Assembly: GCA_024710905.1 (NCBI GenBank)
Contig: JANJTV010000012.1
Span: forward strand, 124,001 to 188,000
Direction: 5' to 3'
DNA: 64,000 nucleotides
Source of the DNA: Anaerolineales bacterium
GTDB lineage: Bacteria; Chloroflexota; Anaerolineae; Anaerolineales; Villigracilaceae
This document shows, piece after piece, positions 17,109-25,741 of the stretch. The notes beneath the pieces are model-generated. The model searched no databases. It saw nothing but the letters and a program-made list of their open reading frames with translations, and was not told the origin of the DNA. Made by a program: the position numbers and the translations under genes. Position 1 is the first letter of the stretch. Each line of letters begins with the position of its first letter.

Positions 17109-17956
17109 TTAATGTCAAAATGACTGTCCGGCATGCCGTTCAAGAAGATCGGGGAAGCCTTGGCAACATGCTCTATTTTGGGCAGCGCGTCCACCGCCAT
17201 TTGGATTGGTTCGGGCCGCTGGAATGGCTTGGCGCGCCAGAGTTTTGGGTCTTGGAACAAAATCAAGATGTGATGGCCTCCTTGGCTTTGCCACCCGACC
17301 CCCCTGGCGTCTACTGGCTGCGCCTGTTCGTTGCTACTGGCGAGACCCCGTTGGAACCCGCCTGGCAGATCCTGTGGGATACGGCCCATGCGTATATTTC
17401 CCGCCAAGGCGGTCTTGCTGCGGCCATCGTGCTCAACCCGGCATTTCCTCCACTGCTGTCCACAAGCGGTTTTGACCTGCGTGAAATGGTGGTTATGCTC
17501 CAAAATACACTTTCCAACGCCCAGCCTGGTGCGGAACTGCCCGCTGGTTACACCCTGCGTGCCATGATCCCTGATGATTTGCCCGCCGTTGCCGAACTGG
17601 ATGCCCGGTCCTTCGACCCACTTTGGCGTAATTCCGTACGTTCGCTGATGGCGGCTACCCCCATTGCCCGCTTTGCGGACACCATTGAACACAACGGGCA
17701 AGTGGTTGGTTACCAACTCAGCACAGATACCCACTTTGGCGTGCACCTTGCCCGCTTGGCGGTGCATCCTGACCACCAGGGGCGCGGTTTGGGGCGCAGC
17801 CTTGTACACCATCTTATCCGGCAGGCCCAGGCGGCAGGCAAACAGAACATCACCGTCAATACCCAGAAGACCAACCAGGCTTCGCTCGCCCTCTATCGCC
17901 GGACAGGTTTCCAACTCACCGGCGAAGAATACCCTGTCTACGCCATCGATTGTTAA
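17105..17956 (+). CDS. GNAT-family N-acetyltransferase
   Basis: 283 residues. The C-terminal half (about 145-283) is a GNAT domain with acetyl-CoA binding motif A in LARLAVHPDHQGRGLGRSLVHHLI (the Q/R-x-x-G-x-G/A loop) and ending NQASLALYRRTGFQLTGEEY. The N-terminal half resembles a degenerate second GNAT fold without the pyrophosphate loop. The acceptor substrate is unknown. It overlaps the TPR gene by four bases. Confidence 0.85.
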   Translation: MINVKMTVRHAVQEDRGSLGNMLYFGQRVHRHLDWFGPLEWLGAPEFWVLEQNQDVMASLALPPDPPGVYWLRLFVATGETPLEPAWQILWDTAHAYISRQGGLAAAIVLNPAFPPLLSTSGFDLREMVVMLQNTLSNAQPGAELPAGYTLRAMIPDDLPAVAELDARSFDPLWRNSVRSLMAATPIARFADTIEHNGQVVGYQLSTDTHFGVHLARLAVHPDHQGRGLGRSLVHHLIRQAQAAGKQNITVNTQKTNQASLALYRRTGFQLTGEEYPVYAIDC

Positions 17957-17960
17957 CGAT

Positions 17961-18557
17961 ATGACATCCCGGCAGCAGCGTTTTTATAATGGATTTGTCG
18001 ATATCCTGGCCAGCGAGGTTGGCCTGGAGACCCTGAAACTCCTTCTTGAAAAAGCAGCGCTCTCTCCGGATCTAGCCCAGCCGGGGCCTGCTTCCCGTTT
18101 CGATGGTGAAACTGCCGCCCGGGACTACGCAGCCATCCAGCGTGCTCTGCGGGCTTATTATGGACGCGGCATTCGTGGCATCCTCTTGCGGGTGGGCCGC
18201 CTTCTTTTCGTTCATATGCTCCAGACAGCCGGTCTTCCAGGGAAGGTTCGCGCCAGCCTGGTAAAAGCCCTGCCGCTGGTCTTGCGTCGCAGGCAGGCCC
18301 TGGAACTGGCAGCCAGTTTTTTGGGCGCTCGCCCCGGAGATGTTACCGTCCATACCCTTGACCTGGACCTTCTGGTCGTGGATTATGCCAGCCCTGGGGC
18401 AAAAGGCCAGACCGAACAGTATGCCATGTGCTTTATTACCCTGGGATTCTTGCAAGAAGCCTTGTTCTGGGCGATTGGCAGGGAGCAAGATGTGGATGAA
18501 ATCCATTGTTGTGCCACCGGGCATGAAACCTGTGAATTTAAAATAATGGTTTCCTGA
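17961..18557 (+). CDS. V4R-like domain protein
   Basis: 198 residues. The C-terminal end, VDEIHCCATGHETCEFKI, carries the Cys-x-Gly-x-x-x-Cys-x-Phe pattern typical of V4R (4-vinyl reductase) domains, which bind small hydrophobic ligands or metals in regulators and photosynthesis proteins. The N-terminal part is helical (LETLKLLLEKAALSPD). The ATG at 17961 comes four bases after the GNAT stop; an in-frame opening further upstream lies inside GNAT and is not used. It is the last gene of the XRE operon. V4R is assigned by motif only. Confidence 0.55.
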   Translation: MTSRQQRFYNGFVDILASEVGLETLKLLLEKAALSPDLAQPGPASRFDGETAARDYAAIQRALRAYYGRGIRGILLRVGRLLFVHMLQTAGLPGKVRASLVKALPLVLRRRQALELAASFLGARPGDVTVHTLDLDLLVVDYASPGAKGQTEQYAMCFITLGFLQEALFWAIGREQDVDEIHCCATGHETCEFKIMVS

Positions 18558-18606
18558 AGATATAGCTTTTCCAGGGGAGATTAATAAGATTTCAATAAGT
18601 CTTTTG

Positions 18607-18641
18607 TTGCCATACTTTACAAAACCCTTCTTACATGGCAA
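18607..18641 (+). promoter_or_regulatory. Inverted repeat upstream of dsbA-like gene
   Basis: TTGCCAT at 18607-18613 and its exact complement ATGGCAA at 18635-18641, separated by 21 bp, lie about 40 bp before the DsbA-like gene. TTGCCA could also act as a -35. A regulator site is possible but unproven. The rest of the 123-bp gap is A/T-rich and holds nothing else I recognise. Confidence 0.3.
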
Positions 18642-18680
18642 AATCCCCTGACATTTGAAAAGAAGGAGAATGTAAAAAGT

Positions 18681-19412
18681 ATGGGTAAACGCCAGGAAAT
18701 TCGCGAAAAACGAAAAAAGCAGTCCCAGGTTCAACGCATTGTTTTGATCGCACTTGTCTCTTTGGGGGCCTTGTTGATCGCCTTTGCGCTCATCTATCCG
18801 ACGCTCCAGCCGGTAGGTGAAGTTATCACTGCCGAGTCGCTGCCTCGCCCGCAGGCTGACTTCAACGCTATGGGGTCGCCAACAGCGCCTATTACCATCA
18901 CGGAGTACTCCGACTTCCAGTGCCCGTTCTGCCAGCGGTTTTACCTGAACACCGAAAAGCAACTTGTCGAGAGTTATATCGCCACTGGGCAGGTTCGTTT
19001 TATTTATCGTTCCTTTGGTTATTTCATTGGACAGGAATCAGGCCGTTCTGCTGAAGCAGCCTATTGTGCCGGTGACCAGGACAAGTTCTGGGAAATGCAC
19101 GATACCATTTTTGTCAACTGGAGTGGCGAGAATCAGGGCGCTTTCGAAGATCGCCGCTTGGTTGCTTTTGCTGAAACCATTGGCCTGGACATGGCCGCTT
19201 TTAACGATTGTTTTGACAGCGGCAAATATCGTGACCGTGTAGATCAGGATCAACTAGATGGACGCGCTGCCAATATCCGCGCCACGCCTTCGTTCATTAT
19301 GACCTACACCAACTCGCAGGGAGAAGTTGTTTCCAAGATGATCGAAGGTGCCCAGCCTTTCGAATTCTTCCAGCAGGAAATTGAAGCCGCGCTGGCTGAT
19401 ATTGGCCAATAA
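18681..19412 (+). CDS. Membrane-anchored DsbA-like thiol oxidoreductase
   Basis: 243 residues: a basic cytoplasmic N-terminus, one membrane anchor at about 20-40, then an extracytoplasmic thioredoxin fold (DsbA/Thioredoxin_4 type). The active site is SDFQCPFCQRF with Cys81 and Cys84, and the cis-Pro loop is IRATPSFIMTY. Such proteins catalyse disulphide exchange in exported proteins. Other Cys residues at about 128 and 180 (AYCAGD, FNDCFDSG) match the extra pair often found in this subfamily. AAGGAG lies 12 bases upstream, a rather long spacing. Confidence 0.88.
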   Translation: MGKRQEIREKRKKQSQVQRIVLIALVSLGALLIAFALIYPTLQPVGEVITAESLPRPQADFNAMGSPTAPITITEYSDFQCPFCQRFYLNTEKQLVESYIATGQVRFIYRSFGYFIGQESGRSAEAAYCAGDQDKFWEMHDTIFVNWSGENQGAFEDRRLVAFAETIGLDMAAFNDCFDSGKYRDRVDQDQLDGRAANIRATPSFIMTYTNSQGEVVSKMIEGAQPFEFFQQEIEAALADIGQ

Positions 19413-19427
19413 GCAAGTTCAATGAAT

Positions 19428-19468
19428 AACAATAGTCCCCGCAAAAACTTGCGGGGACTATTGTTTTA
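19428..19468. terminator. Bidirectional terminator between dsbA-like and DUF554 genes
   Basis: A perfect 17-bp stem (19428-19444 with 19449-19465) around the loop AAAC, with T-rich sequence on its right side and A-rich on its left. It lies between convergent genes and can serve both. Confidence 0.85.
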
Positions 19469-19490
19469 TAGGGACTTTCATTGTGGACCT

Positions 19491-20195
19491 TTAAGCAAAG
19501 AACGTCACCAGCCAGACCAGCAAAGGTGCAACCATCAGGGCGGGCAGGAAATTCCCTACACGGATTTTTTTAATCTCAAGCAGGCTGCTGACCCCGACGC
19601 CCATCAGCAAGACCCCACCAGTAGCTGTCATTTCGGCAATCATCGCGTCGGTTAACAGGCTGTTCAAAGCCCCGGCCAATAGGCTGATACCTCCCTGGTA
19701 GACCAGCAATACAAAAGAAGAAAACAATACACCCACCCCCAGGGTGGATGCAAATGCGATGGACGCAAAGCCATCCAGGACAGATTTGATTGCCAGCAGG
19801 TTGTAATCTCCGTACAACCCATCCTGTATCGAACCCAGGATGGCCATTGGGCCGATGCAATACAACAAGGAAGCGGTCAGGAAACCTTTTACGAATTTGC
19901 TTGAAGCGCCCTGCTCGCTGCCAGATGCAAACCGTTCCTCCAACCAGGATCCCAGCGCTTGAAGCCGGTCTTCAATACGCCACCATTCTCCCAGCAATGC
20001 CCCAAAAATCAACGCGCCAAGTACCAGCAATTCATTCTGGACGCCGAGGAACATTTTCATCCCTACAGCGGTTGTGAATAGTCCCATACCTGCTATGACA
20101 GTATTCTTCAGGTGCTCGGACAGTCGCGCACCAAACACCAGACCAATGGTCCCACCGACCAGCACAGCGGCGATATTGATGATGGTCCCGATCAT
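19491..20195 (-). CDS. DUF554 membrane protein
   Basis: 234 residues with about seven hydrophobic segments. The start MIGTIINIAAVLVGGTIGLVFG and the internal KGFLTASLLYCIGPMAILGSIQDGL are characteristic of the DUF554/YdfK family, proposed membrane transport proteins of unknown substrate. I chose the ATG at 20195 because the family begins there; the frame extends upstream into the adenosyltransferase gene. Its start overlaps that gene's stop by four bases, so they form an operon. Confidence 0.85.
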   Translation of the reverse strand: MIGTIINIAAVLVGGTIGLVFGARLSEHLKNTVIAGMGLFTTAVGMKMFLGVQNELLVLGALIFGALLGEWWRIEDRLQALGSWLEERFASGSEQGASSKFVKGFLTASLLYCIGPMAILGSIQDGLYGDYNLLAIKSVLDGFASIAFASTLGVGVLFSSFVLLVYQGGISLLAGALNSLLTDAMIAEMTATGGVLLMGVGVSSLLEIKKIRVGNFLPALMVAPLLVWLVTFFA

Positions 20196-20740
20196 TTGTT
20201 TTTCGCCAGTCGGGTGTGCTGCCCGGCATGTTGGTTTTCCAGCAACTCCAGTACAAAACATAACGAAGAAAGCCGGTTCAGGTAGGCCAGCAGGTGCGGG
20301 TTTTCCAGCCCACCGTTGTGATGTAGTTCCACTGCGCGACGTTCGGCACGCCGGACAACTGTTCGCGCCAGGGCCAGGGCGGCGCTACCAGGGTTTTCAC
20401 CCGGCAGAATGAATTCGCTGGGCACGCCGACCTGTTTTTCCAGCAGGTCAGTTTGCTCTTCAAGCCAGGTTACTTTCTTATCGTCAATTTTGCGAAATTT
20501 CCCTGCGTTTTCCGGCGTTGCCCCGACTTCTGCCATCAGCAGGTACAGGTCTTGCTGTGTCTGTAATAGCAGGGGGGCAGTTTGTTCAGCCTGGCAGGCA
20601 GACCGCGCCATCCCGAGTGCCGCGGTGGCTTCATCCACTGCGCCAAGCGCTTCGATTCGCAAATCAAATTTGGGCACCCGGCCTTCGCCAAGCAGCCCGG
20701 TATTTCCTTCATCGCCAGTACGGGTATAAAAAGGGGACAT
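20192..20740 (-). CDS. Cob(I)alamin adenosyltransferase, PduO type
   Basis: 182 residues. The N-terminal FYTRTGDEGNTGLLGEGRVPK is the ATP-binding motif of PduO/MMAB-type enzymes; later conserved parts are ALGAVDEATAALGMARS, FILPGENPGSAALALARTVVRRAERRAV and LNRLSSLCFVLE. The enzyme transfers the adenosyl group of ATP to cob(I)alamin to give coenzyme B12. I prefer the ATG at 20740 since a TATAAT ends seven bases before it. No other cobalamin genes are near; the enzyme probably serves B12 salvage. Confidence 0.92.
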   Translation of the reverse strand: MSPFYTRTGDEGNTGLLGEGRVPKFDLRIEALGAVDEATAALGMARSACQAEQTAPLLLQTQQDLYLLMAEVGATPENAGKFRKIDDKKVTWLEEQTDLLEKQVGVPSEFILPGENPGSAALALARTVVRRAERRAVELHHNGGLENPHLLAYLNRLSSLCFVLELLENQHAGQHTRLAKNK

Positions 20741-20747
20741 GGGCGCA

Positions 20748-20753
20748 ATTATA
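20748..20753 (-). promoter_or_regulatory. -10 element for leaderless adenosyltransferase mRNA
   Basis: Reading on the minus strand, GGGTATAATTGCGCCCATG has TATAAT ending seven bases before the start codon. The GGGTATAAT context is the same as that before the PfkB gene. Confidence 0.6.
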
Positions 20754-20789
20754 CCCACTCTGCGTGCAGGCTTGTTAAATTGCATCGCT

Positions 20790-20795
20790 TATAAT
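20790..20795 (+). promoter_or_regulatory. -10 element for leaderless HET-C-like mRNA
   Basis: TATAAT in CTTATAATTCCGGCCATG ends seven bases before the ATG at 20803. It faces away from the minus-strand promoter at 20748, making a very compact divergent promoter region. Confidence 0.6.
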
Positions 20796-20802
20796 TCCGG
20801 CC

Positions 20803-21417
20803 ATGAAACCACAATACCATGCTGAAATTACCATCCAAGCCTTGCAGGATATCTTTTCAAAAGATGCACTTAAAGAGATCATTCATGCCAATTCCGGGCA
20901 GGATGCGCTCCAATACCAGATTAATCACCCCCACTTCCATTTTGATGAAAGCGCCTTCAAAGAAGGGTTTGCCTACGTGGATGAACAACGGGGGCTCACC
21001 CTGGCTGCCCTCCGTCATGCCGAGCCGGGCCGGGCCCGGGCGGCGTTTGGACGCGCCATACATGCCTTGCAGGACTTTTATGCGCACAGCAATTACGTCA
21101 GCCTGTGGCAGCTAGGGAACCCCCAGGCAGGCTCTCAGGAGATCGATCCGCAGGTGGAGGACCTTCTCGCCAGCGACCAACTCATTTCAGGGAAGTTATA
21201 TTACCCGCTTGAAATATTCTCCTTTATCCCACTCACAGAACCGCTTGTGCTGCGGCTCCTGCCCTGTGACAGCCATGCCCTGATGAACAAAGATTATCCG
21301 GGACGGCCCGGCTTTGAGTTTGCATACTGGGCAGCAGTGAAGCGTACGCGCCAGTTCTACGTAGCGCTGGCTGATGAGTTGGATGAGCCGTCCAAGGTTA
21401 TTTTTACGAACCATTAA
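20803..21417 (+). CDS. HET-C/zinc phospholipase-like protein
   Basis: 204 residues. The central GRAIHALQDFYAHSNYV is the hallmark of the HET-C/zinc-dependent phospholipase C-like superfamily, where His and Asp residues bind metal; further candidate ligands are in NHPHFHFDES and the N-terminal His6. There is no signal peptide, so it would be cytosolic, unlike secreted phospholipases. Substrate unknown. It is followed by yqeY, which has its own promoter. Confidence 0.6.
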   Translation: MKPQYHAEITIQALQDIFSKDALKEIIHANSGQDALQYQINHPHFHFDESAFKEGFAYVDEQRGLTLAALRHAEPGRARAAFGRAIHALQDFYAHSNYVSLWQLGNPQAGSQEIDPQVEDLLASDQLISGKLYYPLEIFSFIPLTEPLVLRLLPCDSHALMNKDYPGRPGFEFAYWAAVKRTRQFYVALADELDEPSKVIFTNH

Positions 21418-21428
21418 TTTTGGTAAGG

Positions 21429-21434
21429 TATAAT
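21429..21434 (+). promoter_or_regulatory. -10 element for leaderless yqeY mRNA
   Basis: TATAAT in AAGGTATAATGACCAAATG ends six bases before the ATG at 21441. No Shine-Dalgarno could lie in the resulting transcript. Confidence 0.65.
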
Positions 21435-21440
21435 GACCAA

Positions 21441-21887
21441 ATGGAACTGAAAACGAAACTTAACGATTCTTTGAAAGACGCCATGAAATCTGGCGATGAA
21501 GTGCGCAAGCGCACCATCCGGCTGGTGCTGGCAGCCGTAAAACAGGTGGAAGTAGACCGCCGCATCGAACTTGATGATGCCGCCATCCTGACGATTTTAC
21601 AGAAGGAAGTAAAGACCCGCCGCGAGTCTCTGGAAGAAGCCAGCCAGGCCGGGCGTGCCAGCATGGTTGCCGAACTGGAAGCCGAGCTGGCCGTGGTTGC
21701 AATGTTTATGCCACAAGCCATGGATGAAGGCGAATTGCGGGGGTTGGTTGCCGCAGCAATTGCCGAAACTGGCGCGGTCGGGCCTGCCGATATGGGCAAG
21801 GTAATGAAAGCCCTGATGCCCAAGGTGTCTGGCCGTGCGCCTGGAGATATGGTCAGCCGGGTTGTCAAGGAACTACTCCCCAAATAA
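21441..21887 (+). CDS. yqeY: GatB/YqeY domain protein
   Basis: 148 residues starting MELKTKLNDSLKDAMKSGDEVRKRTIRLVLAAVKQ, then a helical domain ending in the GatB/YqeY tail VGPADMGKVMKALMPKVSGRAPGDMVSRVVKELL. The family is related to the tRNA-binding tail of the GatB amidotransferase subunit; its own role in tRNA-dependent amidation is inferred, not shown. An earlier in-frame TTG at 21420 lies within the promoter, so 21441 is preferred. Confidence 0.9.
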   Translation: MELKTKLNDSLKDAMKSGDEVRKRTIRLVLAAVKQVEVDRRIELDDAAILTILQKEVKTRRESLEEASQAGRASMVAELEAELAVVAMFMPQAMDEGELRGLVAAAIAETGAVGPADMGKVMKALMPKVSGRAPGDMVSRVVKELLPK

Positions 21888-21889
21888 TT

Positions 21890-24004
21890 GTGAACGCCAT
21901 TCCTGTACTGTGGTGGCAAAAGGTTAACCGCCACGATTTCCTATCTTTTTTGCTGTTGCTATTTACGGGGGTGGCAGCATTTTTGGCATTGGTTGCGCCG
22001 GTGATTTTGCGCGCGGACAATGTCCCGCTGGCGGTTGGCGGCGTTGCCCCGCAAGATTACCAGGCGCCAAGAAGTGTGGAATACATTAGTGATGTGCGCA
22101 CTGAAGAAGCGCGCCTGACTGCTGAGCGCAGTGTGTCGGATGTTTATACAACGCCCGACCCTTCCATTTCCCGGCGGCAGGTGGACCGGCTAAGGGTGGT
22201 GTTGCAATATATCGACCTGATTCGCGTGGATGAGCAGGCGACCATTACTGAGCGCCGGGCCGTCCTGGGTTCTATCAGTGACCTGCCACTTTCGCCTGAA
22301 GCGGTGGATGTCCTTTTATCCATGTCCGATTCACGCTGGCAATTGGTCAAAACGGAAGCATTAGTGACACTGGATCGTGTGATGCGCGGGTCGGTGCGTG
22401 AGAGCAATCTTGAGACAGTGCGAAATTCGCTTCCATCTACGGTTTCGCTGACACTGACAGAAGATTCGGTCAGCCTGGTGGTGCAGTTGGTGCGCCCTTA
22501 TGTGGTGGCGAATTCCTTTTTCAGTCAGGAACTGACAGACGCAGCCCGTCAGCAGGCGCGTCAATCGGTTAAGCCGATTACACAGGCCTATGTTTCCGGT
22601 GAATTGATTGTTCCGCGGGGTCAGGTACTTTCTCCGGCAGACCTGGAAGCCCTGCAAACCCTGGGCCTGATTCGTCCCCGTGACCCGTTTACGGAATACA
22701 TGTCGGCAGCAGCATTGGTGGCAGCCATGGCGACCTTCCTTGCGCTGTACTATCACCGCCGCCGACCCATGTATTACAACGATGGGCGCAGCCTTTTGGT
22801 TGTGGCAGTGCTTTTCCTGCTATTCCTGACCCCGGCTCGTTTCCTGGTACAAGACCGTATCGTTTTCCCATACTTATATCCATTGCCTGCGTTTAGTTTG
22901 CTGGTGGCAACCCTGTTTGGCCCCGGCGGGGGTTTAATCCTTTCGGTGGTGATCAGTATTTTTGCCGCTTATGGCTTGCCCAACGCGCTTGACCTGAGCA
23001 TCTATTACATGATGATGTCTGTCACCGGCGTCCTGGCCCTGGGCAGTGCCCAACGCTTTAGTGATTATTTCTGGGCTGCTTTGGTGGCGTCGCTGGTGGG
23101 CGGCGCGATCGTAATTGCCTACCGCATTCCCAGTGGAACGCTCGATTCAATCGGGTTCCTGACACTATTGGGTGCTGCACTCCTGAATAACATCGCCTCG
23201 GCCAGCCTGACGATCATGACCCAATATGTACTGGCTGAATTCCTGGGCCTGACAACCCCCTTACGCCTGCTGGATATTTCCCGACCAGATGCCCCGCTAT
23301 TGCAATATTTCCTGCGTAATGCCCCCGGCACCTACCAGCACAGCCTGATGGTCTCCAACCTGGCTGAGCAGGCTGCAGAAAAGCTGGGTATGGATACATT
23401 GCTTGTGCGAGTCGGGACGCTGTATCATGATATAGGCAAGGCTACCAACCCGTCCTTTTTTATTGAAAACCAATTCCCGGATAACCTGGATACCCATGAA
23501 GACATGTCGCCGGAAGATGCCTCGGCGGCCATCATTCGTCATGTGACCGATGGTGTGATGCTGGCAAAAAAACACCGCTTGCCTCGCCGTATGATTGATT
23601 TCATCCTTGAGCATCATGGTACCCTGGTGACGACATACCAATATACCCAAGCTGTCCAGCAGGCAGGTAGCGATGCATCCAAAGTGGATATTGAAAAGTT
23701 CCGCTACCCAGGCCCGCGCCCGCGCTCGCGTGAAACCGCCCTGTTGATGCTCTCTGACAATGTGGAAGCCCGCGCCCGTTCGGAACGCCCTCGCAGCGAG
23801 GAACAGATTCGCGCACTCGTCAACGAAGCCTTCCAGTACCTCCAGCAGGAGGGGCAGTTGGCAGAAACACGGTTTACCATTAAAGACCTGACCATTATTA
23901 CCGAGTCATTTGTCTCCACCCTACGCGGTGTCTACCATCCACGCGTGCGTTATCCCTCGGCAGAGCCCAATACCCTCCCGCTTAAGAAAACCACGTCAAA
24001 ATGA
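21890..24004 (+). CDS. 7TM-HD cyclic dinucleotide phosphodiesterase (PgpH/YqfF-like)
   Basis: 704 residues: an N-terminal membrane segment (FLSFLLLLFTGVAAFLALV), an extracytoplasmic 7TMR-HDED domain (about 45-265), seven closely spaced helices (about 265-465), then a cytosolic HD domain with LYHDIGKATNPSFF, EDASAAIIRHVTDGV and ILEHHGTLVTTYQY. Characterised members (Listeria PgpH) hydrolyse c-di-AMP. The start is a GTG at 21890, three bases after yqeY, without a strong ribosome binding site; an internal start is possible. It overlaps ybeY by ATGA. Confidence 0.9.
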   Translation: MNAIPVLWWQKVNRHDFLSFLLLLFTGVAAFLALVAPVILRADNVPLAVGGVAPQDYQAPRSVEYISDVRTEEARLTAERSVSDVYTTPDPSISRRQVDRLRVVLQYIDLIRVDEQATITERRAVLGSISDLPLSPEAVDVLLSMSDSRWQLVKTEALVTLDRVMRGSVRESNLETVRNSLPSTVSLTLTEDSVSLVVQLVRPYVVANSFFSQELTDAARQQARQSVKPITQAYVSGELIVPRGQVLSPADLEALQTLGLIRPRDPFTEYMSAAALVAAMATFLALYYHRRRPMYYNDGRSLLVVAVLFLLFLTPARFLVQDRIVFPYLYPLPAFSLLVATLFGPGGGLILSVVISIFAAYGLPNALDLSIYYMMMSVTGVLALGSAQRFSDYFWAALVASLVGGAIVIAYRIPSGTLDSIGFLTLLGAALLNNIASASLTIMTQYVLAEFLGLTTPLRLLDISRPDAPLLQYFLRNAPGTYQHSLMVSNLAEQAAEKLGMDTLLVRVGTLYHDIGKATNPSFFIENQFPDNLDTHEDMSPEDASAAIIRHVTDGVMLAKKHRLPRRMIDFILEHHGTLVTTYQYTQAVQQAGSDASKVDIEKFRYPGPRPRSRETALLMLSDNVEARARSERPRSEEQIRALVNEAFQYLQQEGQLAETRFTIKDLTIITESFVSTLRGVYHPRVRYPSAEPNTLPLKKTTSK

Positions 24005-24456
24005 TCTTTATCGAACAGGCCAAAAATATATCCTTTCCTGAAATTGCTCTGCTGGAGCAAGCCGTTCAGGCGGCATTGGCGCAGCAAGGTTTTTCGGGCG
24101 ACTATGAAATCACACTTGTCCTGACCGATGATGCCCAATTGCACAAATTAAATCGGGATTATCTGGGTATGGATTCCCCTACGGATGTTCTTTCCTTCCC
24201 TTCGGATGAAACCGATCCTGAAACCGGGTTGCGCTACCTGGGGGATATCCTGCTCTCCCTCCCCCGGGCCGCGCTCCAGGCTGAACAGGCGGGCCACTCG
24301 CTGGAAGCCGAGTCTCAACTGCTGGTTGTGCATGGCGTACTGCACCTGCTTGGCCACGATCATGCTGATACAGATGAGAAAACCGTCATGTGGGCGGCCC
24401 AGGCTGAGATTCTGGAGACCCTGGGGTTAACTCACATCCAGGTTCGTGATGATTGA
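24001..24456 (+). CDS. ybeY: Endoribonuclease YbeY
   Basis: 151 residues with the zinc-binding motif HGVLHLLGHDHADTDE (three His ligands), preceded by LNRDYLGMDSPTDVLSFP and YLGDILLSLPRA. YbeY is a metal-dependent RNase in 16S rRNA maturation and ribosome quality control. The gene order 7TM-HD, ybeY, dgk is widespread in bacteria and supports all three calls. It overlaps its neighbours on both sides. Confidence 0.95.
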   Translation: MIFIEQAKNISFPEIALLEQAVQAALAQQGFSGDYEITLVLTDDAQLHKLNRDYLGMDSPTDVLSFPSDETDPETGLRYLGDILLSLPRAALQAEQAGHSLEAESQLLVVHGVLHLLGHDHADTDEKTVMWAAQAEILETLGLTHIQVRDD

Positions 24457-24838
24457 TTTGAAAGCTTTTGTTGCATCCCGCATCCGATCGTTTTCCCATG
24501 CTTTTCATGGTTGGTGGTACGTGCTCCGTACACAAAAAAATGCCTGGATTCACTCACTGGCATCGCTGGCGGTTTTATCCCTTGGTCTGTGGCTGGGCTT
24601 GCCCTCCAGGGATTGGGCGGTCCTGGTGCTCGTTATCGCCATGGTCTGGGCGGCGGAATTCTTTAACACATCCATCGAGGCAGTGGTGGACCTGGCCAGC
24701 CCGGTGCGTCATCCGCTGGCAAAAGTTGGTAAAGACGTTGGCGCTGCGGCGGTGCTGATTGCCGCCGGGGCGGCCGTGCTGGTCGGGTTGCTTATACTGG
24801 GCCCACCGCTCTATGAACGCATCCTGGTCTTATTCTAA
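24449..24838 (+). CDS. Diacylglycerol/undecaprenol kinase family
   Basis: 129-residue integral membrane protein with three helices. The motif VWAAEFFNTSIEAVVDLASP carries the family Glu and Asn residues, and HPLAKVGKDVGAAAVLI the second signature. Gram-positive members phosphorylate undecaprenol and E. coli DgkA diacylglycerol; from the ybeY neighbourhood undecaprenol is more likely. I chose ATG 24449 over the adjacent GTG 24446. It overlaps ybeY by eight bases. Confidence 0.9.
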   Translation: MIDLKAFVASRIRSFSHAFHGWWYVLRTQKNAWIHSLASLAVLSLGLWLGLPSRDWAVLVLVIAMVWAAEFFNTSIEAVVDLASPVRHPLAKVGKDVGAAAVLIAAGAAVLVGLLILGPPLYERILVLF

Positions 24839-24853
24839 AAAAGGATAATAAAA

Positions 24854-25696
24854 ATGAGCAGTCTGTCATTTCGTTTCGGCACAGTTGGTTCCCCAATTGG
24901 TACACCCAAAAAACCAGGCGGCTCAGTCGGTGCGATCCAATTCAGCAAATCGATTGGTTTGGATACTCTAGAGTTGGGCTGGGTGCAGTCTGTGCGCGTT
25001 TCTGTCGAAACTTGTGCAGCCATCCGCGCGGCGGCTGAAGAACAGGATGTTGCCCTGAGTGTGCATGCACCATACTATATTAACTTGAATGCCAATGACG
25101 AAGAATGGCCCAAGAGTCGCCAGCGCCTGATGGATGCCGCCTATTATGGAAACCTGGCCGGGGCAACAGATGTTATTTTCCATCCCGGGTCGTATTTTGA
25201 GCAACCACCCGTTGACGTGCTTAAAGTGGCTATCCCGCGCCTGCAAGGTTGTTTGGATGAACTGCGAGCGGCGGGCAACCCGGTGCTCCTCCGGCCGGAG
25301 ACGATGGGGAAAAGCGCCATGCTTGGGTCGTTGGAAGATACGCTGCTGATGAGTCGTGAGATTGCCGGTGTCATGCCGTGCCTAGATTTCGCCCACTTGC
25401 ATGCCCGCCCTGGCGATGGGTCCATTAATACCTACGATGAATGGTCGGCCATTTTGGGAAAAGTGGGCAAGACGATGGGCGATTCCGCCTTGCAAAAACT
25501 ACACATCCATCTTTCTGGGATTGAGTACGGTCCGAAGGGTGAGAAAAATCACCTACCGGTAGCGGAATCGGACCTGAACATGAATGATCTGTTCCGGGCG
25601 ATGAAGGCTTATCATGCTGCGGGACGCATCCTGTGCGAAAGCCCCATTATGGAAGAAGATGCCCTGCTGATGAAGAAAACCTGGCAGGAAATGTAA
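24854..25696 (+). CDS. Endonuclease IV-like TIM-barrel protein
   Basis: 280 residues. Metal-ligand patterns of the AP endonuclease 2/Nfo family are visible: LSVHAPYYINL, VIFHPGSYFEQ, RPETMGKSAMLGSLED, CLDFAHLHARPGD, LHIHLSGIEYGPKGEKNHLP and a final CESP. Nfo cleaves DNA at abasic sites using three zinc ions. Sequence around the first beta strand (FGTVGSPIGTPKKPGG) differs from classical Nfo, so a related sugar isomerase-type fold is a lesser alternative. AAAAAAGGATAATAAAA precedes the ATG. Confidence 0.8.
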   Translation: MSSLSFRFGTVGSPIGTPKKPGGSVGAIQFSKSIGLDTLELGWVQSVRVSVETCAAIRAAAEEQDVALSVHAPYYINLNANDEEWPKSRQRLMDAAYYGNLAGATDVIFHPGSYFEQPPVDVLKVAIPRLQGCLDELRAAGNPVLLRPETMGKSAMLGSLEDTLLMSREIAGVMPCLDFAHLHARPGDGSINTYDEWSAILGKVGKTMGDSALQKLHIHLSGIEYGPKGEKNHLPVAESDLNMNDLFRAMKAYHAAGRILCESPIMEEDALLMKKTWQEM

Positions 25697-25716
25697 ACTG
25701 ATGGACCTTGAAAAGC

Positions 25717-25741
25717 AAAGCCCGGCTTATTGCCGGGCTTT
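25717..25741. terminator. Terminator between convergent genes
   Basis: AAAGCCCGGC and GCCGGGCTTT form a 10-bp stem around TTATT, 20 nt after the endonuclease gene. The hairpin overlaps the stop codon region of the minus-strand membrane protein and can act in both directions. Confidence 0.75.

Noticed and set aside
17985-17992. TATAAT within the start of the V4R-like gene
   Set aside because: It lies inside the coding sequence, 25 bases after the ATG, with no gene start at a suitable distance downstream.
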